Shown here: one piece after another, positions 28,860 to 36,722 of the stretch
How positions within the stretch are numbered: the stretch's first letter is position 1
Layout: the number at the start of each line of letters is the position of its first letter
Assembly: GCF_014596935.1 (NCBI RefSeq)
Contig: NZ_JACVXC010000001.1
Span: 248,001 to 312,000, forward strand
Source of the DNA: Aestuariibaculum suncheonense
GTDB lineage: Bacteria > Bacteroidota > Bacteroidia > Flavobacteriales > Flavobacteriaceae
Length of the DNA: 64,000 nucleotides
Direction of reading: 5' to 3'
The notes under the pieces: model-generated
Database searches by the model: none
What the model was told of the DNA's origin: nothing
Seen by the model: the letters and a program-made list of their open reading frames with translations, nothing else
Position numbers and translations under genes: made by a program

Positions 28860-29900
28860 ATGAAGTATACAACAATACCGAAAACCGATATAAAAGTTAG
28901 TAAAATTTGTCTGGGTACGATGACTTGGGGAAACCAAAACACCGAGGCAGAAGGTCATGAGCAACTCGATTATGCTTTAGAGCAAGGGGTTAATTTTATC
29001 GACACCGCTGAAATGTATCCGGTGCCGGCAAGTCCGGAAACCCAGGGAGAGACCAGTAGGATAATTGGTAGCTGGTTAAAGAAACGCGAGAATCGCGATC
29101 AGGTGGTTATTGCGAGTAAAATAGTTGGGCGTCCAAGTGATTATACCGCACATATTAGAACAACTGGTCTTCAGGGTAATTCGATAGCTGAAGCAGTAGA
29201 TAGAGAATTAAAACGTCTGCAAACCGATTATATTGATATCTATCAAATTCACTGGCCAGAGCGAGAAACGAATACCTTTGGTAAACGCGATTATGTGCAT
29301 AATCCGGATGATGAATGGACGGATAATTTTAATGAAGTCTTGCATAAAATGGAGGAACAGATTAAGGCTGGTAAAATCCGTCATGTTGGATTATCCAACG
29401 AAAAAGCTTGGGGAACGATGCGTTTCTTGGAAGAATCGAAAACACATGGTTTACCACGTGTAAGAACTATTCAAAATGCTTATTCGTTATTAAACAGAAC
29501 TTACGAAGGTGATTTAGCTGAAATTTCTATGCGTGAACAAATTGGCTTGTTAGCGTATTCGCCAATGGCTTTTGGTGTGCTTTCTGGTAAATATATTAAA
29601 GGAACTGCAGCCGATAATTCCCGATTAAAGTTGTTTCCAAGATTTGCACGTTACAGCAGTGAGCAATGTGCCGAGGCAACGAGACAATACATGAAGATTG
29701 CAGAGGATTATGATATGACTTTAGCACAAATGAGTTTAGCTTTTGTGAATCAGCAACCCTTTGTAACCAGTAATATAATAGGAGCAACCTCTATGGAGCA
29801 ATTAAAGGAAAATATAGATTCAGTTAACTTGACACTAAGTAAAGAAGTCTTAGAGAAAATTAATAATGTACATGCAGTTATTCCTAACCCTGCAACTTAA
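28860..29900 (+). CDS. Aldo/keto reductase, Tas-like
   Basis: A 346-residue NADPH-linked oxidoreductase with the TIM-barrel aldo/keto reductase fold. The active-site pattern is FIDTAEMYPVPASPETQGETS (Asp, Tyr), IASKIVGR (Lys) and IYQIHWPERETNTFG (His). The cofactor region near the C-terminus reads NIIGATSMEQLKENI. It most resembles Tas of E. coli, a group with broad substrate range. Single gene; its terminator overlaps the end of the convergent gene. Family secure; substrate unknown. Confidence 0.92.
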   Translation: MKYTTIPKTDIKVSKICLGTMTWGNQNTEAEGHEQLDYALEQGVNFIDTAEMYPVPASPETQGETSRIIGSWLKKRENRDQVVIASKIVGRPSDYTAHIRTTGLQGNSIAEAVDRELKRLQTDYIDIYQIHWPERETNTFGKRDYVHNPDDEWTDNFNEVLHKMEEQIKAGKIRHVGLSNEKAWGTMRFLEESKTHGLPRVRTIQNAYSLLNRTYEGDLAEISMREQIGLLAYSPMAFGVLSGKYIKGTAADNSRLKLFPRFARYSSEQCAEATRQYMKIAEDYDMTLAQMSLAFVNQQPFVTSNIIGATSMEQLKENIDSVNLTLSKEVLEKINNVHAVIPNPAT

Positions 29901-29906
29901 AAAGTT

Positions 29907-29938
29907 AAAAGCCTGGATATTAATCTAGGCTTTTTGTT
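29907..29938. terminator. Bidirectional terminator overlapping the 3' end of the convergent gene
   Basis: A 12-bp stem with one G-T wobble (AAAAGCCTGGAT / ATCTAGGCTTTT) and a T tail. The minus-strand gene's last codons (KQKA and stop, 29925-29936) lie inside the downstream arm. Confidence 0.75.
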
Positions 29939-30383
29939 TTACTAATTTTATAACTTGATCTAAATATTCTTTATAAATGTGAAGATTGAATTTGTGTTCT
30001 GTATTTTGAATGGTTTTTATATATAGACTATTTTGAAAATCATGTACAGGTAAAAACAGATCTAATAGGTCTTCGGTTAAATCAGATTTTTTAGTAAACT
30101 TTCCTTCTACCTCTATTTCTTTAATTTCAGATAATTTAAATTTTGTTTTAAAACTAATAAGTCCAAAAACGTATTTTCGATTTAACTGCAATGTATGTTC
30201 ATTGATTACAATCTCTTCATAGTAAGTTATGAGAAAAATGAAAAGGATAAAGATGCTTACAGCTAATAAATTCCAATTGAAATTATTCTTTAAAGAGGTT
30301 ATTGTTACTAAAAGAAGAATAATCAGTAGGCTTTGTATTATAATAGTTTTTAAATAGCGAATGGATGAAAAGGTTGAAAACAT
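29925..30383 (-). CDS. Small two-helix membrane protein with PH-like domain
   Basis: A 152-residue protein with two hydrophobic helices near the N-terminus (about 11-30 and 35-54), then a beta-rich cytoplasmic part (KYVFGLISFKTKFKLSEIKEIEVEG) and a C-terminal helix. This layout is like small bacterial membrane proteins with a pleckstrin-like YdbS/YdbT-type domain, but I do not recognise a named family. Single gene convergent with the aldo/keto reductase. No function can be assigned. Confidence 0.75.
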   Translation of the reverse strand: MFSTFSSIRYLKTIIIQSLLIILLLVTITSLKNNFNWNLLAVSIFILFIFLITYYEEIVINEHTLQLNRKYVFGLISFKTKFKLSEIKEIEVEGKFTKKSDLTEDLLDLFLPVHDFQNSLYIKTIQNTEHKFNLHIYKEYLDQVIKLVKQKA

Positions 30384-30604
30384 GGGTTGATTAATATCTA
30401 TAAATTAAAATTTAAAGTTAGATTTTATTTGGTGTAATTCAAATGAACTTTTAGTCCATATTGTTTATAATTAAAATCGTTTTTAAAATTTTGTATAAAT
30501 AAAAGGTGTTTTTTAATTCTCTCCGAAAACGAAATAGTTAATAAGTTTTGTTTTGGGTGTTTATTAACCTGATAAAAGTTAGCTTTTTAAGGACATTCGA
30601 GAAG

Positions 30605-30612
30605 TAATTTTG
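30605..30612 (+). promoter_or_regulatory. Possible -7 box of the carbonic anhydrase gene
   Basis: TAATTTTG fits TAnnTTTG, 27 bp before the ATG. The 255-bp gap 30384-30638 otherwise shows no gene or clear signal. Confidence 0.4.
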
Positions 30613-30638
30613 AAGATATTAACCATCTTTTATTAATT

Positions 30639-31418
30639 ATGATTACTCGATTTTTTAATTATCTGTGTTTTGTTTTGGTTATCGTTTCATGTAATGATAC
30701 AGTTAACAATTCAAAGGATTTGGCTTTGCATACTGAAAAGCATTGGAGTTATTCCGGAGAAACTTCGCCTATGCATTGGGAAGAAATAAAACGGAATTCG
30801 TCTTGTGGAGGTGAATTTCAATCGCCGATAAACATTATACACAAAGATGTAGATTCGGCAAAGCAAACTAATTTGAAAATACTTTATAATGCAACAACTT
30901 TTATAAGTAAGGTGGAGAACAACGGGCATTCGATTCAATTTGATTTTGAATTAGGGGATTCTATTAATTACAATAATAATATATCATATTTAAAGCAGAT
31001 TCATTTTCATGAACCTTCCGAGCATAAAATTAATGGTATTGTTTATCCAATAGAAATGCATTTAGTGCATCTTGATAAATCAGGACAAATTACGGTTCTA
31101 GGAGTTTTAGGAGAAGAGGGAGATGAGAGCTCGCTGTTTGAGTTTTTTGAGAGTTTTTTACCTTTAAAAGAAGGTGCGTTTAAAGAAATTAATCAGCATG
31201 TAGATTTGTCTGGTTTATTGTTGAATGAGAAACAATATTATTCTTATCAAGGATCGTTAACAACTCCACCTTGTACCGAGGAAGTAAACTGGATTGTTTT
31301 TAAGGAGCCTATGATTCTCTCGGTGGATGAGGTTTTAAAGTTAAAAAGTAATATGCCTATTAACAATTATCGTAATGAGCAACCATTAAACGGAAGAAAG
31401 GTCGTTTATAATTATTAA
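30639..31418 (+). CDS. Alpha-class carbonic anhydrase, lipoprotein
   Basis: A 259-residue alpha carbonic anhydrase interconverting CO2 and bicarbonate. The three zinc ligands are His122 and His124 (QIHFHEPSEH) and His141 (IEMHLVH). Cys56 in SCGGEFQSPIN and the cysteine in TTPPCTEEV fit the usual disulfide. A signal peptide with lipobox-like IVSC (Cys18) suggests an envelope-anchored periplasmic or surface enzyme. Single gene followed by a strong terminator. Secure. Confidence 0.95.
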   Translation: MITRFFNYLCFVLVIVSCNDTVNNSKDLALHTEKHWSYSGETSPMHWEEIKRNSSCGGEFQSPINIIHKDVDSAKQTNLKILYNATTFISKVENNGHSIQFDFELGDSINYNNNISYLKQIHFHEPSEHKINGIVYPIEMHLVHLDKSGQITVLGVLGEEGDESSLFEFFESFLPLKEGAFKEINQHVDLSGLLLNEKQYYSYQGSLTTPPCTEEVNWIVFKEPMILSVDEVLKLKSNMPINNYRNEQPLNGRKVVYNY

Positions 31419-31433
31419 AAAAATAGTGCTAAA

Positions 31434-31468
31434 AAGAAAACCCCTAACTAGAATTAGCAGGGGTTTTT
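31434..31468. terminator. Bidirectional terminator, copy A of a repeated terminator
   Basis: The stem AAAACCCCT / AGGGGTTTT has an inner CTAA...TTAG. It lies between convergent genes. The flanked sequence is almost identical to the terminator at 32631-32668. Confidence 0.85.
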
Positions 31469-31489
31469 ATGTGAGATTTTACTTGGACA

Positions 31490-32008
31490 TTAAGAGGTTT
31501 TAGCAATTTTAATGTGTGCTAAATGGTGTTCACAATGCCAGGCATAAATACCAATAGTCGTTTTTAGGTTTACAAAGGATTTAGATTCTGGATGAAAATA
31601 GCTTTTGTTTAAATCGTCTGCATTTAGGCTGTCGAGTAGAAGAGTCCATCGCTGATGCAAACCTTCTAAAATGATTAACGAGCTTTCTACTGAAGGATTA
31701 TTAGCATCAGGTAATGCCGCCCAAAGATTCTCATGATACGGTTTTATGGTTGGCGTATCCTCGGTTAGGGCAAGTTTACATCTGATAAAGCTGTTCATAT
31801 GGCTGTCGGCACAATGGTGAACCACTTGCATAATGTTCCATCCGTTGGGTCTGTAAGTTTTTTTTAAATCTGATGGAGTTAAATCTTTGATTTCTAATTT
31901 GAGTTGTGTAGGGAAATCACGAATTGCTTTTATCCACTCTTTTATTAGTGTTTCGTTAATAATTTCAGGAGATTTAAACTTACCTATTGGATATTTTAAG
32001 TGTTCCAT
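31490..32008 (-). CDS. DinB/YfiT-like putative metal-dependent transferase
   Basis: A 172-residue four-helix-bundle protein of the DinB/YfiT group. Metal-site histidines lie in VVHHCADSHMNSF and YAWHCEHHLAHI, as in B. subtilis YfiT. Family members include thiol (bacillithiol) transferases and other poorly known enzymes. It begins 19 bp after an acetyltransferase gene on the same strand, so the two may be co-transcribed. Family secure; reaction unknown. Confidence 0.9.
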   Translation of the reverse strand: MEHLKYPIGKFKSPEIINETLIKEWIKAIRDFPTQLKLEIKDLTPSDLKKTYRPNGWNIMQVVHHCADSHMNSFIRCKLALTEDTPTIKPYHENLWAALPDANNPSVESSLIILEGLHQRWTLLLDSLNADDLNKSYFHPESKSFVNLKTTIGIYAWHCEHHLAHIKIAKTS

Positions 32009-32027
32009 TTTGTGTTTATGTTGGAGA

Positions 32028-32480
32028 TTAATTTAAGTGTTTTTCGAAACATTTACTTTCTGAAACATCAGCGTATTGGCCGTAATTTGGTATGTTCTGA
32101 TAGCCATTTTTTTCATAAAGTTTAATAGCTTCGGGTTGTTTAATACCAGTTTCTAATATGCAGGTGGTATACGATAATTGTGAAGCCCATTGCTCCAATT
32201 CGGCAAGTACTAAAGAAGCAATGCCTTTGCCGCGGTAATCTTCGGCGGTGTACATACGCTTAATTTCCATAGTTGTACTATTGCAGGGTTTAATAGCTCC
32301 GCAGGCTATGGGAACGTTATCCTTATAAGCAACAACCACATAGTTAATGGAGTCTATTTTGTTGAATTGTGCGTAAAAAGCATGGTCGTCGTCATCGCGT
32401 TTAGCTAAATCGGTATCGAGGAGTTTAACCAACGCGATGAAATCGTTGTTGGTTGAGGTTGTTCTGAGTAGCGTAATCAT
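32028..32480 (-). CDS. GNAT-family N-acetyltransferase
   Basis: A 150-residue GNAT enzyme. The acetyl-CoA motif is seen as EIKRMYTAEDYRGKGIASLVL (about 93-113), followed by CILETGIKQPEAIKLYEKNGY. The fold suggests acetylation of an amine on a small molecule or protein. It stands upstream of the DinB/YfiT gene on the same strand. Substrate unknown. Confidence 0.9.
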   Translation of the reverse strand: MITLLRTTSTNNDFIALVKLLDTDLAKRDDDDHAFYAQFNKIDSINYVVVAYKDNVPIACGAIKPCNSTTMEIKRMYTAEDYRGKGIASLVLAELEQWASQLSYTTCILETGIKQPEAIKLYEKNGYQNIPNYGQYADVSESKCFEKHLN

Positions 32481-32538
32481 AAAAGCCTATTAGCCCTTCT
32501 AAGATAGTTATAACAGTTGAATTTGTATGGATAAATTT

Positions 32539-32627
32539 GCGTTAGGGATAACAGCGGAAAGCCCACAGTGAGGTACGAACGAGGACATGGAGCGTATAGC
32601 CCGACCCGGAGGGTAACGCTATAGCTA
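32539..32627. repeat. Structured GC-richer intergenic element
   Basis: The ends pair (GCGTTA at 32539-32544, TAACGC at 32614-32619), and an alternative stem AGCGT/ACGCT (32591-32595, 32616-32620) encloses GCCCG...CGG. The element is clearly richer in G and C than its surroundings and is non-coding. From memory, GCGTTAGGGAT...GCGGAAAGCCC elements recur between genes in Flavobacteriaceae. It lies downstream of the RNase E/G gene. Confidence 0.55.
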
Positions 32628-32630
32628 TAA

Positions 32631-32668
32631 AAAAGAAAACCCCTAACTAGAACTAGCAGGGGTTTTAA
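32631..32668 (-). terminator. Terminator of the RNase E/G gene, copy B of a repeated terminator
   Basis: Read leftward, the stem AAAACCCCTGC / ...AGGGGTTTT is followed by a T-rich run. It differs from copy A (31434-31468) by one base in the loop region and in its flanks. Confidence 0.8.
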
Positions 32669-32673
32669 AAAGA

Positions 32674-34221
32674 TTATTTAACCTGATTACCATCTTTATC
32701 GAAAAAGTGATATTCTAGGTATGTGTAAGCATCTCTTGGTAAAATTTTCACCCATTTTTTATGTTCAAAAAACCATTTTGAACGTATAGATGGAAAACCT
32801 TTTGTTAAAAAGGCTGCTATAAAAGGATGTGTGTTTAAAGTCAACTTTTTATAGTCTTTTTTTAATAGTTTTTCAAGATCGTGAGTTATTTTAGGCACGA
32901 TACCTATTGGTGCCTCAACCTCTGAATTTTCCATAAGTTCATCAGGGTTTTGTTCCCTAGTTTTTATGTTCATTTCTGGGCGTACACGTTGTCTTGTAAT
33001 TTGTATCAATCCAAATTTACTAGGGGGCAGTATTTTGTGTTTCGCTCTGTCGTCTTTCATTTCGTCGCGGAAATGGTTGAAGAGCTTCTGCCTGTTTTCT
33101 GCATTGGTCATGTCTATAAAGTCGACTACAATAATGCCTCCCATGTCGCGTAAACGCAGTTGTCGGGCAATTTCGGTAGCGGCGATTAGGTTAACTTCTA
33201 ATGCGGTTTCCTCTTGGTTGTTGGCTTTGTTAGAACGGTTACCGCTGTTTACATCTATAACGTGCAGGGCTTCGGTGTGTTCTATTACCAGATAAGCACC
33301 TTTCGCCATAGATACGGTTTTGCCAAACGAGGTTTTAATTTGTCTTTCTATTCCGAATTTTTCGAAAATAGGAACGTTTGATTGATACAATTTAACTATT
33401 GATTCTTTGTTAGGTGCAATTTCATGCACGTAATCTTTAATTTTAAAGTAAAGCTCTTCATCATCAATATGAATTGCTGTAAAGGTGTCGTTAAAAATGT
33501 CTCGTAATATAGACGAGGCTTTGTTCATTTCACCTAACACTTTACTTGGATGATGGGCTTTATGTAGCTTTTTACACATTGCGGTCCAACGACTCAGCAA
33601 ATTTTGTAAATCTTTATCTAGTTCAGCTACCTTTTTGCCTTGTGCTACTGTACGTACAATAATACCAAACCCGGCAGGCGTGATACTTTTAACCAAACGT
33701 TTCAGGCGTTCTTTTTCTTCTTTGTCTTCTATTTTTTGCGAAATAGAAATACGGTTAGAAAAAGGGACTAAAACAATATATCTACCGGCAATAGATAGCT
33801 CAGAGCTTATCCTAGGGCCTTTGGTAGAGATTGGTTCTTTTACTATTTGTACTAATAGCGACTGATTTGATTTTAAGACATCGGCAATTTTACCGTCTTT
33901 ATCAATATCCTTTTCAAATGGGAAATTTTTTAAAGAAAAATCTTTTAGTTTACCTGTGCTTACACTTTTTGTGAATTTTAAAAGGGAAGGGAGTTTTGGT
34001 CCTAAATCATGATAATGCAAAAAGGCATCTTTCTCATAACCTACATTAACAAATGCAGCATTTAGACCAGGAACAGCTTTTCTTATTTTGGCTATAAACA
34101 CATCACCAACCAAAAAGTTATTACCACCTTCGTCTTTCTGTAATTCAATTAGTTTTCCATCTTTCAATAAGGCAAAATCAACATCATCGGAACTAGATCT
34201 AATGATCAATTCTTTATCCAT
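32674..34221 (-). CDS. rng: Ribonuclease E/G
   Basis: A 515-residue RNase E/G catalytic protein, cutting single-stranded RNA for rRNA maturation and mRNA decay. An S1 domain is at the N-terminus (about 36-120). The metal-binding aspartates lie in HVIDVNSGNRS and GGIIVVDFIDM. The zinc-link motif CPxCxG that joins subunits in E. coli RNase E is absent: the corresponding stretch reads TREQNPDELMENSEVEAPIG. No long C-terminal degradosome scaffold is present. It lies downstream of HU on the minus strand, as in many Flavobacteriia. Secure. Confidence 0.95.
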   Translation of the reverse strand: MDKELIIRSSSDDVDFALLKDGKLIELQKDEGGNNFLVGDVFIAKIRKAVPGLNAAFVNVGYEKDAFLHYHDLGPKLPSLLKFTKSVSTGKLKDFSLKNFPFEKDIDKDGKIADVLKSNQSLLVQIVKEPISTKGPRISSELSIAGRYIVLVPFSNRISISQKIEDKEEKERLKRLVKSITPAGFGIIVRTVAQGKKVAELDKDLQNLLSRWTAMCKKLHKAHHPSKVLGEMNKASSILRDIFNDTFTAIHIDDEELYFKIKDYVHEIAPNKESIVKLYQSNVPIFEKFGIERQIKTSFGKTVSMAKGAYLVIEHTEALHVIDVNSGNRSNKANNQEETALEVNLIAATEIARQLRLRDMGGIIVVDFIDMTNAENRQKLFNHFRDEMKDDRAKHKILPPSKFGLIQITRQRVRPEMNIKTREQNPDELMENSEVEAPIGIVPKITHDLEKLLKKDYKKLTLNTHPFIAAFLTKGFPSIRSKWFFEHKKWVKILPRDAYTYLEYHFFDKDGNQVK

Positions 34222-34290
34222 TTAGTTAATTTTTATCCATACGTTTTAGTTAAAAAGTTTAATGTTAAATGTTTGAAACTCTATAAGCTA

Positions 34291-34318
34291 AAAACCTAAA
34301 ACCCAAAACCTAAAACCT
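34291..34318. repeat. Four short heptamer repeats
   Basis: AAAACCT, AAAACCC, AAAACCT, AAAACCT follow one another. They lie in the 286-bp non-coding gap (34222-34507) between rng and the small basic peptide gene. The rest of the gap holds a CACAGG...CCGTG imperfect inverted repeat (34386-34409) and no gene that I can see. Confidence 0.6.
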
Positions 34319-34476
34319 AAATGGTACAGATGGATTATACTTAATTTTTTAATCTGAGGCCAGTAATAGCAACAGATTTCACAGGATTTTTTAAATCCGT
34401 GGAGTTCAGGGAAGGCACAAAATGTACCCACATTCTCTTGAACTCATTTCAAAGAACGTTTTGTTTTGTAAAAACC

Positions 34477-34502
34477 AAAAAAAGTAGCTATTAACTACTT
34501 TT
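34477..34502 (-). terminator. Terminator of the HU - small basic peptide unit
   Basis: Read leftward, AAAAGTAG pairs with CTACTTTT and is followed by a run of Ts, just after the peptide's stop codon. Confidence 0.7.
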
Positions 34503-34507
34503 CTTGA

Positions 34508-34600
34508 TTATTTTTTCTTTTTGTGACGATTAGCGCGTCTACGTTTCTTACGCTTGTGCGTAGCAACCTTATGTCTCTTACGTTTTTTACCACTTGGCAT
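34508..34600 (-). CDS. 30-residue highly basic peptide, possible ribosomal protein (bL38-like)
   Basis: The ATG at 34600 opens a 30-codon frame starting MPSGKKRKRH and ending RHKKKK; about two thirds of the residues are Lys or Arg plus several His, with no acidic residue. An A-rich leader precedes it and a terminator follows its stop. It is 42 bp after HU on the same strand. Such tiny basic proteins are typical of ribosomal proteins buried in rRNA. A Flavobacterium johnsoniae ribosome structure revealed a new protein named bL38; I cannot recall its sequence, so identity with this gene is a hypothesis. Confidence 0.75.
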   Translation of the reverse strand: MPSGKKRKRHKVATHKRKKRRRANRHKKKK

Positions 34601-34642
34601 AAATAGTGTTTTTTAAATTAATAATTTCTTTTAAATGTTTCG

Positions 34643-34933
34643 TTATTTAACTTCTACATTAGTTTTAACGCCTTCTACAAATACTTTAGCAGGCTTAAAT
34701 GCAGGAATGTTGTGAGATGGTATTTTAATAGTAGTGTTTTTAGAGATGTTTCTACCAGTTTTTTCTGCTCTAGTTTTAATGATGAAACTTCCAAAACCTC
34801 TTAAGTAAACATTATCTCCCGCTTCTAAAGATGATTTTACTTCTTCCATAAATGTTTCAACCGTCGCTTGAACATCACCTTTTTCAATTCCTAATTTCTC
34901 AGAAATTTTTGCTACTAAATCAGCCTTCGTCAT
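34643..34933 (-). CDS. hup: HU-family DNA-binding protein
   Basis: A 96-residue HU/IHF-type histone-like protein. N-terminal helices (MTKADLVAKISEKLG) are followed by the beta-arm region with the family signature GFGSFIIKTRAEKTGRNI and NIPAFKPAKV. It binds and bends DNA as a dimer. A good promoter precedes it, and a tiny basic peptide gene follows at 42 bp. Secure. Confidence 0.96.
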   Translation of the reverse strand: MTKADLVAKISEKLGIEKGDVQATVETFMEEVKSSLEAGDNVYLRGFGSFIIKTRAEKTGRNISKNTTIKIPSHNIPAFKPAKVFVEGVKTNVEVK

Positions 34934-34975
34934 TTTAATATATTTTTTTAGATTACTATAATTTTAAAAGGGATG

Positions 34976-35008
34976 CAAATATAGGAATTTAATATTCAAT
35001 ATTTCAAA
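34976..35008 (-). promoter_or_regulatory. Promoter of the HU gene
   Basis: Read leftward, TTTG (35008-35005), a 21-nt spacer and TATATTTG (34983-34976) fit the Bacteroidota consensus, with the spacer at the long end. Confidence 0.6.
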
Positions 35009-35041
35009 CCTAATTCATTAAAATTTAAGATTATAAACGTT

Positions 35042-35049
35042 TATTTTTG
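35042..35049 (+). promoter_or_regulatory. Possible -7 box of mutY
   Basis: TATTTTTG, 21 bp before the mutY ATG, fits TAnnTTTG. No clear -33 box is seen. Confidence 0.4.
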
Positions 35050-35070
35050 TTTGCTGTATTTATTTGATTG

Positions 35071-36111
35071 ATGATATTTTATAAAACTTTAAACAATTGG
35101 TACTCAAATAATAAGCGCGACTTACCATGGCGACAAACCACCGAGCCGTATTATATTTGGCTATCAGAAATTATTTTACAGCAGACTCAAGTGAAGCAAG
35201 GACTGCCATATTACCGCGCATTTACCGCCGAATTCCCGTCTGTTTTTCATTTAGCAGAAGCCGACGAAAGTCAGGTGTTAAAATTATGGCAAGGTCTCGG
35301 ATATTATTCCAGAGCGAGGAATTTACATACAACAGCAAAATATGTAGCCAATGAACTGAACGGAAAGTTTCCAGACAACTATAAGGCCTTATTAAAATTA
35401 AAAGGTGTGGGTGATTATACGGCCAGTGCCATAGCTTCTATCTGTTTTAATGAACCTTCAGCTGTGGTTGATGGTAATGTGTATCGTGTGCTGTCGCGTT
35501 ATTTCGGCATCGATACACCTATAAATACCACTCAAGGACAAAAGGAATTTAAAGCTTTGGCTCAGGAGCTTATTGATAAGCAAGATCCGGCGACCTTTAA
35601 TCAGGCGATTATGGAGTTTGGGGCAACGCATTGTAAACCTAAAAACCCAAATTGTGATACCTGTCCTTTTATTAATAAGTGTATTGCATATAGTAAAGGT
35701 GAAGTAGAAAATCTGCCCGTAAAATTGAAAGCCAATAAAGCGAAAACGAAATATTTTAATTTTTTAGTCATACTTTCTGAAAACAATCAAACGGTATTAG
35801 AACAGCGCAAGGGAAAAGGAATCTGGCAAAATCTGTATCAGTTTCCTTTATTAGAAACCAAATCAAAGGCCAGTTTTGAAGATGTTTTAGAATTAGCTAA
35901 GGCCCACCCAATACTAAAAGATAAACCGTTTGAGTTATCGTTATATAATAAGGAAACGATTGTGCATAAATTATCACATCAGCATTTGCATACGAAATTC
36001 TGGATTGTCAAGCTTAATTCTAGTATTGATGAAGGTGTGTCATTTGAAACGGTAACAGATTATGCGGTACCTATTTTAATAGGAAATTTTATTGAAGCTT
36101 TTGATTTTTAA
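35071..36111 (+). CDS. mutY: MutY, A/G-specific adenine DNA glycosylase
   Basis: A 346-residue repair enzyme that removes adenine mispaired with 8-oxoguanine. LPWRQTTEPYYIWLSEIILQQTQV is the family N-terminus (with the catalytic Glu), LKGVGDYTASAI is the helix-hairpin-helix, VVDGNVYR has the catalytic Asp, and C-X6-C-X2-C-X5-C (KCxxxxxxCDTCPFINKC region) binds the 4Fe-4S cluster. The C-terminal NUDIX-like part recognises 8-oxoG. I start it at ATG 35071; a TTG three bases earlier is not needed. Secure. Confidence 0.95.
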   Translation: MIFYKTLNNWYSNNKRDLPWRQTTEPYYIWLSEIILQQTQVKQGLPYYRAFTAEFPSVFHLAEADESQVLKLWQGLGYYSRARNLHTTAKYVANELNGKFPDNYKALLKLKGVGDYTASAIASICFNEPSAVVDGNVYRVLSRYFGIDTPINTTQGQKEFKALAQELIDKQDPATFNQAIMEFGATHCKPKNPNCDTCPFINKCIAYSKGEVENLPVKLKANKAKTKYFNFLVILSENNQTVLEQRKGKGIWQNLYQFPLLETKSKASFEDVLELAKAHPILKDKPFELSLYNKETIVHKLSHQHLHTKFWIVKLNSSIDEGVSFETVTDYAVPILIGNFIEAFDF

Positions 36112-36193
36112 TTCGGTAATTTATTGCCAGTCGCATTTTTTTGTTAATTTTAAAAAAATGGAAATCGATTCTTATTAATGAAAAGCAATTCTG

Positions 36194-36201
36194 TAATTTT
36201 G
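36194..36201 (+). promoter_or_regulatory. Probable -7 box of ssb
   Basis: TAATTTTG fits TAnnTTTG, 24 bp before the ssb ATG. The -33 box is not clear. Confidence 0.5.
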
Positions 36202-36224
36202 CTTTTGTATAAACAACAATATAT

Positions 36225-36674
36225 ATGTCTGGAACTTTAAATAAAGTTATGTTAATTGGTCACTTAGGCGATGAGGTAAAAATGCACTATTTTGAAGGGG
36301 GTGGATGCGTAGGACGTTTTCCTTTGGCAACTAACGAAACCTATGTTAGTAAACAAACTAACGAGCGTGTGACTAATACAGAGTGGCATAATATTGTAGT
36401 CAGAAATAAAGGCGCCGAAATTTGCGAAAAGTATTTAAGCAAAGGAGATAAGGTATATATTGAAGGACGTTTAAAAACCAGAAAATGGCAGGACGAATCG
36501 GGTAATGAACGTTACTCTACTGAAATTCAATGTACCGACTTTACGTTTTTAACCACTAAAAAGGAAAGTGAAGCACAAATGGGTAATTCACCAAGTGTGT
36601 CACAACCTCAAAAGCCTGTTGAAAGTAAACCTGTTTCGAGCGAGCCTTTAGAAGACGATGATCTTCCGTTTTAA
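36225..36674 (+). CDS. ssb: Single-stranded DNA-binding protein
   Basis: A 149-residue SSB. The N-terminal OB fold (MSGTLNKVMLIGHLGDEVK ... FLTTKK) covers about 1-108, followed by a flexible Gln/Ser/Pro linker and the acidic tip DDDLPF (144-149) that recruits partner proteins. It is essential for replication and repair. Position between mutY and gldE is the usual flavobacterial order. Secure. Confidence 0.96.
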   Translation: MSGTLNKVMLIGHLGDEVKMHYFEGGGCVGRFPLATNETYVSKQTNERVTNTEWHNIVVRNKGAEICEKYLSKGDKVYIEGRLKTRKWQDESGNERYSTEIQCTDFTFLTTKKESEAQMGNSPSVSQPQKPVESKPVSSEPLEDDDLPF

Positions 36675-36722
36675 AAAGAAAACACTAAAAGTGTTTTTTA
36701 TGTTTAACTTAAATATTAGTAT

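Noticed and set aside
34291-34318. Heptamer repeats as a CRISPR-like array
   Set aside because: Units are 7 bp without spacers and no cas genes are present.
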